From contig CAMNSS010000015.1 of the NCBI GenBank assembly GCA_946555345.1, forward strand, positions 1 through 64,000: a stretch of 64,000 bases of DNA, in the 5' to 3' direction. The notes below the pieces were generated by a model. That model ran no database searches. It saw only the letters and a list, made by a program, of their open reading frames with translations, and was not told the origin of the DNA. Positions 38,862 to 46,900 of the stretch are shown here, piece by piece. The stretch's first letter is position 1. Each line of letters begins with the position of its first letter. The stretch comes from an uncultured Eubacterium sp. (GTDB lineage Bacteria > Bacillota > Clostridia > Peptostreptococcales > Anaerovoracaceae). A program made the translations under genes and the position numbers.

Positions 38862-38948
38862 ATATCAGGAGAAAGTCGGAGAAACGGCTAACCGATTTTA
38901 GTCATGATGACCGCCACCTGGGTTCAAGCAAGGGCGGTCATTTTATTT
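38862..38948 (+). ncRNA. candidate antitoxin RNA (about 85 nt), convergent to the small-peptide gene
   Basis: Driven by a near-consensus promoter, it contains a small TCGG/CCGA-type hairpin and ends in an ATGACCGCC/GGCGGTCAT stem followed by TTTTATTT. The terminator stem covers the last codon and stop of the opposite peptide gene, so the two transcripts overlap tail to tail, as in Fst or TxpA/RatA type I systems. No ORF with a ribosome binding site is present in it. Function inferred from architecture. Confidence 0.6.
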
Positions 38949-39006
38949 CCCGTACAATTCTGTACAGGATCAAAAGACAAATTACATCAAATATGTATTC
39001 TGCCAT
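38938..39006 (-). CDS. 22-aa hydrophobic peptide, candidate type I toxin
   Basis: Too short for the ORF track. ATG at 39006 has AAAGGAG 8 bases upstream. The peptide reads MAEYIFDVICLLILYRIV and then a short basic-acidic tail (REIK): a single membrane-spanning segment with charged ends, as in Fst, Ibs and other type I toxins. The TGA stop lies inside the convergent terminator hairpin. It has its own promoter (TTGACA-17-TATTTT) with a leader of about 70 nt. Alternatives: a small regulatory membrane peptide unrelated to toxicity, or a chance ORF, though SD, promoter and antisense partner together make chance unlikely. Confidence 0.65.
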   Translation of the reverse strand: MAEYIFDVICLLILYRIVREIK

Positions 39007-39085
39007 ATGCACCACTCCTTTCCCTAACCCCAACAGAGCCCTAAAAAGTGTGGCAAACCGCTTTGCTCATTATCCTGATATTTCC

Positions 39086-39114
39086 AAAATATCCTTTTAT
39101 TTCATATTTGTCAA
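39086..39114 (-). promoter_or_regulatory. promoter of the 22-aa peptide gene
   Basis: Minus strand TTGACA, 17 bp, TATTTT. The start is expected near 39079, leaving a leader of about 73 nt. It begins only 13 bp after the terminator of the upstream structured RNA. Confidence 0.7.
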
Positions 39115-39126
39115 CTTTTTCCACAC

Positions 39127-39153
39127 AAAAAATCCCGACATGCCGTCGAGGAT
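39127..39153 (-). terminator. terminator of the structured RNA
   Basis: Minus strand ATCC-(U)-CGAC pairs with GTCGGGAT around a GGCAT loop, followed by six T. One bulged base. Confidence 0.75.
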
Positions 39154-39379
39154 ATAATTCACACCCTATCTTGCAATAGGGGGGTGCCCTGTTCCCCGCT
39201 TCTGCCTTCCACTCGATGGAGGCTTGACATCCACGATGGGAAACGCGGACTCCCAATGTCGTTACGTAGGTTGAATTATAGCACCTCAACGCACATTTCA
39301 GGATCTATTGTTAGTTTATGCTTTTTTCAGCGAAATAACCAGTCGAATCGTTTCTATATTTTTGTTTCAGTTTTTCGCT
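39127..39379 (-). ncRNA. structured RNA with mutually exclusive closing stem and terminator (riboswitch-like)
   Basis: About 253 nt. A 19-bp closing helix joins 39269-39290 to 39145-39165 (GUUGAGG with CCUCGAC, then UAUAAUUCA with UGAAUUAUA, then ACC with GGU and one bulge). Inside are four local hairpins: 39226-39260 (GACAU/AUGUC stacked on UGGGA/UCCCA), 39204-39223 (GCCUCCA/UGGAAGGC), 39181-39197 (GGGG/CCCC) and 39165-39180 (CCUAU/AUAGG). The 3' arm CCUCGAC is also the 5' arm of the terminator (39132-39153, then six U). Closing helix and terminator therefore cannot coexist. I do not recognise the family; 6S-like or attenuator roles are possible. Confidence 0.6.
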
Positions 39380-39385
39380 AGGTTT

Positions 39386-39414
39386 ATTATAAATTCAGCA
39401 TACTGATTTTGCAA
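39386..39414 (-). promoter_or_regulatory. promoter of the structured RNA
   Basis: Minus strand TTGCAA, 17 bp, TATAAT. It lies about 60 bp beyond the ABC exporter stop. Confidence 0.7.
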
Positions 39415-39474
39415 GCATTTTCGTAAGGATTCCCAATATTTCCAAGCTGCCGGGATTGCAAGATTGCACTAGGC

Positions 39475-41217
39475 TTACAGCATACTGGCGCGGTACAGCG
39501 CTGCATATTGCCCGTTCCGGGCCATCAGCTCCTCGTGCGTTCCCGCTTCTTTGATCTGCCCTTCATCCACTAGAATAATCCGGTCGACATTCTTGATGGT
39601 GGACAGCCTGTGGGCGATAATAATCGAAGTCCGCCCCTCCGCCAGCTTATCGAATGCCTGCTGGATCTTCGCCTCCGTAACGGTATCCAACGCAGAAGTT
39701 GCTTCATCCAAAATCAAAATCGGCGGGTTTTTGAGGAATATCCGCGCGATGGCGATCCGCTGTTTTTGCCCGCCCGACAAAAGCACGCCCCGCTCTCCCG
39801 TATACGTCTGGAATTTCTCAGGCATCTGCATGATATCGTCGTAGATTTCCGCCTTGCGGGCAGCATCCATCACCGCTTCATCGGAAGCCTCCGGCAACCC
39901 GTAACGGATATTTTCCATGATCGTATCGGCAAAGAGAAATACATCCTGCTGGATAATGCCGACGGCTCTTCGCAAATCTTCTTTGCGAATCTGGCGGACA
40001 TCGGTTCCATCGATCGCAACAAAGCCGCTGCTGACATCGTAGAAGCGCGGAATTAACTGGCAAAGCGTACTCTTGCCGCCACCCGAAGGACCTACGACGG
40101 CAACCGTTTTGCCGCCTTGTATCGTTAAATCGATGCCATGCAAAACTTCCGCCACGCCATCATATGTAAAATCGACATGATCCAGGCGGATATCGCCTTT
40201 TCCACAACGAAATACGGCTGGCTTCTGCGGATCTTTAATTTCCGGCGCAAGACGCATGATTTCGATAAACCTGGTAAGCCCCGCCCATCCGTTCATAAAC
40301 ATTTCCGTAAAGTTGGACAGCTTACGGATCGGGTTGATGAACGTGCTGACAAAGAGATAAAAAGTGATCAGATCCACATAATTCATCTGGTCCTTCATGA
40401 TCAGCCAACCGCCGCATGCCAAAATCGCCACGGGCATGATGCACAGGAAATATTCCAGCGATGAGTTAAACTGGCCGAACGCTTTGTAATTATCGCATTT
40501 TGCGGTTTTAAACTGCTCGTTGGCCTTGGCAAACTTTCCATAATCTGCCGCTTCATTGGCAAATGCCTTGGATGTCCTGATTCCCGATAAAGCCGATTCG
40601 ATTTCCCCGTTGATCTCCGCCATCTTTACCTTGACCTTCTTCGATGCCAGCACCATGCGTTTTCTGCAAAGGATCACGATAAAGAGGAAAATCGGAATGA
40701 TGACAACAATCAGCAAAGCGAGCTGCCACTGTATCGTAGCCATGATGATGACCGATCCTAAAATGGTGACGAAAGCGATAAACAAATCCTCCGGACCGTG
40801 GTGCGCCAGCTCCGTGATTTCAAAGAGATCCCCGGTCATGCGGTTCATGAGCTGCCCCGTTTTGTTGTTGTCAAAAAAACGGAAATCCAATGTCTGGATA
40901 TGGGAAAAGAGGTCGTCCCGCAGATCTGCTTCCACCCTGACGCCGAACATATGCCCCCAATAGGTGATGATGTAATTCATGGCGATCCGCAGCAAAAATG
41001 CCACGGCCACCAAGACCATCACCGTAAAAAACGTTTCATACTCCTTGCCGGGCAGCATATCGTACATCGCTTTTCTCGCAACCATCGGAAACGCTAAATC
41101 GATGAGGGAGGCCAGCAACGCACAGATCAGATCCAATAAAAATAACTTGTAATGCGGCCTGAAATAACTGAAAAATATCCGCATCGGCTTGCTGTTAAAG
41201 TTTTTGGCTGTTTTCAT
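39475..41217 (-). CDS. ABC exporter half-transporter (permease plus ATPase)
   Basis: A 580-aa MsbA/LmrA-like chain: a six-TM type I exporter domain (about residues 1-320) and a nucleotide-binding domain with Walker A GPSGGGKSTLC, the Q-loop IIQQDVFLF, signature LLSGGQKQRIAIAR, Walker B ILILDEATSALD and the switch His in IIAHRLSTI. It probably works as a homodimer; substrate unknown. Its ATG begins 4 bp after the yebC stop and has only a weak upstream SD, so translation may depend on yebC. Confidence 0.93.
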   Translation of the reverse strand: MKTAKNFNSKPMRIFFSYFRPHYKLFLLDLICALLASLIDLAFPMVARKAMYDMLPGKEYETFFTVMVLVAVAFLLRIAMNYIITYWGHMFGVRVEADLRDDLFSHIQTLDFRFFDNNKTGQLMNRMTGDLFEITELAHHGPEDLFIAFVTILGSVIIMATIQWQLALLIVVIIPIFLFIVILCRKRMVLASKKVKVKMAEINGEIESALSGIRTSKAFANEAADYGKFAKANEQFKTAKCDNYKAFGQFNSSLEYFLCIMPVAILACGGWLIMKDQMNYVDLITFYLFVSTFINPIRKLSNFTEMFMNGWAGLTRFIEIMRLAPEIKDPQKPAVFRCGKGDIRLDHVDFTYDGVAEVLHGIDLTIQGGKTVAVVGPSGGGKSTLCQLIPRFYDVSSGFVAIDGTDVRQIRKEDLRRAVGIIQQDVFLFADTIMENIRYGLPEASDEAVMDAARKAEIYDDIMQMPEKFQTYTGERGVLLSGGQKQRIAIARIFLKNPPILILDEATSALDTVTEAKIQQAFDKLAEGRTSIIIAHRLSTIKNVDRIILVDEGQIKEAGTHEELMARNGQYAALYRASML

Positions 41218-41221
41218 CGCT

Positions 41222-41956
41222 TTAAGCTTCTATTTCTTCCAGGTCCACGCTGCAGTTATGGTGAACCTTCTGCACATCGTCATTGTCTTCCAGGATGTCG
41301 ATCATCTTTTTCAGCGCTTTCAGATCCTTCTCATCCTTTGGCGCAGCTTCCATCGACGGCACAAATTCCACATCTGAATCGACGATTTCATAGCCTGCGT
41401 CCGTTAATGCGCCGTGAACATCCGTATAGCTTTCAGGCGTTGTCTGGATTTCGAAGCTGTCTTCATGCGTGATCATATCATCCGCACCTGCTTCCAGCGC
41501 TGCTTCCATCAATGCATCTTCATCGATCGCATCGGTTTTCTCGATGAGGATAACGCCTTTCCTGGCAAACATATACGATACACAACCCGGCGTGCCCAAG
41601 TTGCCGCCGTGTTTATCAAAGGTCGAGCGCACCGCCGACGTCGTCCTGTTCCTGTTATCGGTAAGCGTCTCGACGATCACCGCTACGCCGCCAATACCGT
41701 ATCCTTCAAAGCTGAGTTCTTCGTAGGTTTCGCCTGCCAGCTCGCCAGTCCCCTTCTTGATCGCTCTTTTGATATTGTCGTTCGGCATCCCAATGCCCTT
41801 TGCCTTTTCTATGGCTACCCTGAGCGTAGCATTGTAATCAGGGTCTCCGCCTGCTTTCGCTGCTACGATAATGGCTCTTCCGTATTTTGTAAACATCGCT
41901 GCACGTTTGGAATCCTGTGCTGCTTTTCTGCCTGCTATTGTTCCGTGTCTTCCCAT
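41222..41956 (-). CDS. yebC: YebC/PmpR-family protein
   Basis: A 244-aa TACO1/YebC-type protein (MGRHGTIAGRKAAQDSKRAAMFTKYGRAI start, GIGMPNDNIKRAIKKGTGEL, AVIVETLTDNRNRT). Members have been described as DNA-binding regulators and, more recently, as ribosome-associated factors helping proline-rich translation. AGGAGGTG precedes the ATG, and a near-perfect promoter lies 40-70 bp upstream. It is operonic with the ABC exporter. Confidence 0.95.
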   Translation of the reverse strand: MGRHGTIAGRKAAQDSKRAAMFTKYGRAIIVAAKAGGDPDYNATLRVAIEKAKGIGMPNDNIKRAIKKGTGELAGETYEELSFEGYGIGGVAVIVETLTDNRNRTTSAVRSTFDKHGGNLGTPGCVSYMFARKGVILIEKTDAIDEDALMEAALEAGADDMITHEDSFEIQTTPESYTDVHGALTDAGYEIVDSDVEFVPSMEAAPKDEKDLKALKKMIDILEDNDDVQKVHHNCSVDLEEIEA

Positions 41957-41995
41957 GGAGACACCTCCTAACTTTTATAATTTTTTACTCACAAA

Positions 41996-42024
41996 ATTAT
42001 ACACCTATATGGATTTTAATTCAA
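41996..42024 (-). promoter_or_regulatory. yebC promoter
   Basis: Minus strand TTGAAT, 17 bp, TATAAT, 40 bp upstream of the yebC ATG. Confidence 0.75.
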
Positions 42025-42113
42025 GGTCATATATCTGTGCAGCGGCGGCAAGTTCACTTCATTGTCAAGACAAATGCGGTGGAAAGGCTGATGCCCGGAA
42101 ACCAGCAAGCGGC

Positions 42114-42164
42114 AACAAAAAACTCTGTATAAATGAAGTTAAATCTCTCATTTATACAGAGTTT
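42114..42164 (-). terminator. terminator downstream of the amidohydrolase gene
   Basis: A 17-bp perfect stem AAACTCTGTATAAATGA/TCATTTATACAGAGTTT with an 11-nt loop. On the minus strand a T-run follows. It lies 157 bp beyond the gene stop. Confidence 0.85.
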
Positions 42165-42320
42165 GTAGATTTTTTCCAATCAAGCGGGGTGCATCTCCAG
42201 TTTTGCGAACATCTTCACGAAGGCTTTTGTTCATATAACGCTTCCGTTCCGCCAAAATGCAGCCGCAAACCATCCCGGTTTCGAGCTTTGCGAATGCTTT
42301 TGCCTGTAAAACGCATTCAC
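42165..42320. other. 3' spacer of the amidohydrolase gene
   Basis: No gene seen. On the minus strand two imperfect blocks (CAAAAGCATTCGCAAA and CAAAAGCCTTCGTGAA...GTTCGCAAAA) look like a decayed direct repeat. Confidence 0.3.
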
Positions 42321-43946
42321 TTACCCTTTATAAACCGTCTCCCCATCCACGATCGTCTCGCACACCTTCACCTTATGAATCTCCGATACCGGCACATCGA
42401 ACAGATTCTTTTCAAGAATCACCAGGTCAGCATATTTCCCTGCCTCGATCGAACCGAGTTTATCCTCCATCCCCATCTGGTACGCATTGTTGATCGTATA
42501 GCTTGCAATACCGTCGTCCACCGAAAGTTTTTCTTCGTACGGCTTTAGCACTGGGAGCTCCGGATGATCGAAAAGCTGCCTGCTGCATCCCATTTCAATG
42601 CCTTTGAGCGGCTCGCGCCCAAATTCATCGACGGGGAAATCCGAGCCCTGTCCCATGCGGCATCCACCCTTTATCATCGTTTTGATACGGAACGTGTGGT
42701 TCTGGCGATCGCCGATCACCTTCTCCATATCAGGGTTGCCGTAGTGCCATACACACGTCGTATTGGCGATCACATCGTATTTGCCAAACAATGCCAGTTC
42801 TTCATCCTTGACATAATCACAGTGGGAATTTGTGATGCGGCAGTCGTCGTACCCCGCCTCGCGGATCGCCTTTGCCATGGCAAGCGTCCCGCTGATGGCT
42901 TCATCGCCGATGCCGTGGACGTTGATATTCAAGCCTTCTTTTGCCGCTTCAAGCCCCAGCTCTGCCATTTCCTCCCTTGTAAAGAGCGGATATACCATCG
43001 AGCCGTCTTCATCATACGGCTCGCTCAGAGCCGCAGACCTCGTCTCAAGCGTCCCGTCGTTGATGATTTTGAGGAAGTTAATCCTGAATTTATCCGTGTC
43101 GTACTGCTCTTTATAACGCTTTAAACGCGGCATGACGATCGGCACATCGCCCTTGTCTGCCACCATCCTGCCGCAGCCGTTAAACCGCTGCTTGTAAAGG
43201 CCTTTTTCGATCATTTCCGGCACTGTTTCAAAGTATACGCCAAGCCCAAATTCAGGAGTACCCATATCGCAGGTCGCGGTAACGCCCATGGCCGCATATT
43301 CGTCCGATGCCGCCGCCAGTACATCCTCGATAGTATCGGCATCGAAGAAGTTGACCTTTTCCATGATCATGTTCTCCGGTCCCATTTCCAGCAAATGCCC
43401 CGTCGGATTGCCGTCCGCATCCCTGTGAAAATAGTGGAATCCCGGGATCGGATCAGGCGTGTCCTTCGTAATCCCCGCCAGCTCCAAGGCTTTCGTATTG
43501 ACCCAGGCTTCGTGCGCGCTGCTGCCGAGGATCATCATCGGCTTATCGGCGCATATTTCATCGAGCATTTCTTTCTTCGGTCCTGTTTCATCGAAGATCC
43601 ATTCCGCATAGCCAATGCCGAAATACGTATCGTTTTCGGGATGCTGCTCCACAAACTTTTTGATTTCAGCGAGGCACTCCTCGGGGCTGTACTCGATCTG
43701 GAGATACACGCCGCACAAGTAATGCGCCGCCAGTACAGGGTGGCAATGCCCGTCGATAAAGCCCGGCAACATCATCTTGCCCGCCAGGTCGCATACTTCC
43801 GTATCCGCATCGCAGAGCTTTTTCGCACCGTCGTTATCCCCGGCATAGATGATTTTATTGTCCTCGATTACCACAGCCTCCGCCCAGTCGCGGTTTTCGT
43901 TGACCGTATAAATTTTTCCATTTGTGTACGCTTTTCGTCTGCTCAT
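42321..43946 (-). CDS. amidohydrolase of the YtcJ/exoenzyme-regulatory type
   Basis: A 541-aa metal-dependent hydrolase of the amidohydrolase superfamily. It has a composite beta-sandwich N-terminus (NGKIYTVNENRDWAEAVVIEDNKIIYAG), the first metal motif GFIDGHCHPVLA, a carboxylated-Lys candidate in FLKIINDGTLETRSA, later His ligands NVHGIGDEA and TNSHCDYV, and the final SDFPVDEFGREPLKGIEMG (Asp). Substrate unknown (amide, carbamate or formyl groups are typical). ATG with AAAGGAGG upstream. It lies 40 bp after the activase and is likely cotranscribed with it. Confidence 0.88.
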   Translation of the reverse strand: MSRRKAYTNGKIYTVNENRDWAEAVVIEDNKIIYAGDNDGAKKLCDADTEVCDLAGKMMLPGFIDGHCHPVLAAHYLCGVYLQIEYSPEECLAEIKKFVEQHPENDTYFGIGYAEWIFDETGPKKEMLDEICADKPMMILGSSAHEAWVNTKALELAGITKDTPDPIPGFHYFHRDADGNPTGHLLEMGPENMIMEKVNFFDADTIEDVLAAASDEYAAMGVTATCDMGTPEFGLGVYFETVPEMIEKGLYKQRFNGCGRMVADKGDVPIVMPRLKRYKEQYDTDKFRINFLKIINDGTLETRSAALSEPYDEDGSMVYPLFTREEMAELGLEAAKEGLNINVHGIGDEAISGTLAMAKAIREAGYDDCRITNSHCDYVKDEELALFGKYDVIANTTCVWHYGNPDMEKVIGDRQNHTFRIKTMIKGGCRMGQGSDFPVDEFGREPLKGIEMGCSRQLFDHPELPVLKPYEEKLSVDDGIASYTINNAYQMGMEDKLGSIEAGKYADLVILEKNLFDVPVSEIHKVKVCETIVDGETVYKG

Positions 43947-43986
43947 AATGAACCTCCTTTTGTCCTTTCACTTCTGCTATCTTCAC

Positions 43987-46900
43987 CTATTTTTTCTTCG
44001 CCGCTTCCTCCATGTTCTTATGCGCGGTGGCCATCATCAGCTTGATACGGTTTAGCTGGTTGACGTTCGATGCTCCCGGATCGTAATCGATGGCGGCAAT
44101 ATTTGCCTTAGGGTTTCTCTTTCGGAGCGGTTTCATCATGCCCTTTCCCGTCACGTGGTTCGGCAGGCAGGCAAACGGCTGCATGCAAACGATGTTTTCC
44201 ACGCCATCGTCCAAAAGGTCAACCATCTCTCCGGTCAGAAGCCAGCCTTCCCCGCACTGGTTGCCCAGCGAGGTGACTTCCATCGCCTTTTTAGCGATAT
44301 CCGCGATATGCATCGGCGGGTGAAAGCGCTTGCTCTCCGAAAGCGCCTTGCGCAACGGCTTTCGGAAATGCTCCACGACCTTGATCGCCGCCTTGTTGCC
44401 AGCCATCGCCTTATATGTACCCGATAAATTGATGTAATTGTATTCCTTGCTGTACATTCCATACATGAAGAAATCGATCAAATCCAAAACGACAGCCTCG
44501 CCGCCCTCCTGCTCGATAGTACTTACGATATCGTTATTGGCATTCGGATGGTATTTCACCAGGATCTCCCCGACGACGCCGACCTTTGGCTTCTTAATGT
44601 CCAAAAGCGGCAAGGCATCGAAGTCTTTGACGATTCCTTCAATGGTGGACTTGAATTTTCGCATACTGCCCGTATATACATTTCTCCGCGCCACCCTCGC
44701 CCACTTTTCATAAAGAGTATTGGCAGCGCCGGGCTGCTGTTCATACGGCCTTGTCGCATAGAGGACACGCATGAACAAATCGCCGTAGACCATCCCCATG
44801 AGCGCCCTTTTCAAAAGCTTATAGGAGGTAAGCTGAAAACCCGGGTTGGATTCCAGCCCCGACATATTGACGGAAACTACAGGGATCTGTTCCAGCCCCA
44901 TGTCCTTCAACGCTTTTCGCAGCAAGGCGACATAGTTGCTCGCCCTGCACTGCCCCCCCGTCTGGCTCATGAAAATCGCTACTTTATCCAGATCCACCTC
45001 GCCCGATTTCAGGTAGGAAATAATCTGCCCTAGCGACACGATCGTCGGATAGCACGCATCGTTATTGATGTATTTCAGCCCTTCTTCCACCGCATTTTTA
45101 TCAACCGTCGGAAGCCGCTTGGCGTGGTATCCAGCCCGTTCCAGCGCAGTTTCCATGAATTGGAAATGGATCGGCGCCATTTCAGGAATCAGCAGGGTAT
45201 AATCCTTTTTCATCTCTTCCGTAAAGTACACCCGCTCATACGGCGAATGATCGTCGATGTGCTTCACTTGACTCTTTTCGCGTTCATCCATGGCCGCTTT
45301 CAGGGAACGAATCCTGATCCTTGCTGCGCCCATGTTCGCACCCTCATCAATTTTGAGGACGGTATAGAGCTTATTATTTTTCTTGGTAATTTCCTCAACC
45401 TGGTCCGTCGTCACGGCGTCGAGCCCACAACCGAAGGAATTGAGCTGGACGATTTCTACATCGTCCGTCGTCCCAGCAAAGGTAGCCGCCTTGTACAGCC
45501 TGGAGTGATACATCCATTGATCCAGCACGCGCAATGACCTTGCCGGCTTCCCCAAGTGCGCCACGGAGTCCTCCGTAAGCACGACCATATCAAAGGAACT
45601 GATAATCTTATCAATGCCATGGTTGATTTCCGGGTCAAGGTGGTATGGCCTTCCCGCCAGGATCACGGCTTTTTTCTTATGCTCCCTCGCATACCGCAAT
45701 GCCGCCTCGCCCTGCTTCTTGATATCGCCTTTGAACCGCCTGTCCTCGGCTCTCGCCATTTTAATCGCTTCTTCCAGCTCCAAGCGCCCCACGCCCGTCC
45801 GCCGGAATACTTTATAAAGCTCCCTTAGAAGGAACGTATCGTTGTCATATGGCAGGAACGGATGGGAAAAGGTCACGTTGTATTCCGCAAATACGTCGTC
45901 CATGTTTCCTGCGATCACCTCAGGATATGTCGCCACGATCGGGCAATTATAGTGATTTGGCGCCCGTTCATCCTCTTCCCGTTCATAGTTGATGCTAGGG
46001 TAAAAAATCCAGCTCGCACCGTGTTCTGCCAACCACTTGATATGCCCGTGCACCAATTTTGCCGGATAACAAGCGGTATCGGAAGATATCGTCTCCATGC
46101 CCTTTTCATAAATTTCCTTGTTGGAAGGCGGCGACAGCATGACGCTGAACCCGAGCCTTGTGAAAAGCACGAACCAGAACGGATAATTCTCGTACATATT
46201 GAGAACCCTTGGAATGCCGACAATCCCCCGCTTGGACTGTTCGACCGTAAGCGGCTTGTAGTATTTAAACAGCCGCTCGAATTTGTATTCATAGAGGTTC
46301 GGCAGCTTCTGCCGTGCATCGGAAGCCTTGCCCTCTCCCTTCTCGCACCGGTTGCCCGTAAAAAATTTAATGCCGTTATTAAACTGGTTGATCGTCATCA
46401 GGCAGTTGTTCTCACAGCCCTTGCACCGCACATGGCTGGTCTTCACATGGAAGGAGAGGATCTCATCCGGGCCGATGATGGAAGAAACCGTATCCTCCAC
46501 ATAATGTTCCCTGGCGATGAGCGCCGCACCGTAAGCGCCCATCAGTCCTGCGATATCCGGCCTGACGATTTCCTTGCCCATGATGTTTTCAATCGCCCGC
46601 AACACAGCGTCGTTTAAGAACGTCCCGCCCTGCACCACGATCTTCTCCCCCGCTTCCTCCGGGTTTCGCAGCTTGATCACCTTGTATAAGGCGTTTTTAA
46701 TCACGGAATAAGAAAGCCCTGCGGAAATATCGCCGATGGTTGCGCCTTCTTTTTGCGCCTGTTTCACTTTGGAGTTCATAAAGACGGTACACCGCGTCCC
46801 CAGATCGACAGGCGACTTCGCAAACAGCGCTTCCCGGGCAAAGGATTCCACGTCCATGTTGACCGACTTCGCATAGGTCTCGATAAAAGAACCGCACCCC

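Noticed and set aside
38855-39157. 100-codon plus-strand ORF over the toxin-antitoxin-like region
   Set aside because: It runs through the intrinsic terminator and antisense to the better supported 22-codon gene; no ribosome binding site.
42025-42119. riboswitch in the gap upstream of yebC
   Set aside because: Some GC-rich local pairing, but I found no conserved core of a known class, and the yebC promoter lies downstream of it.
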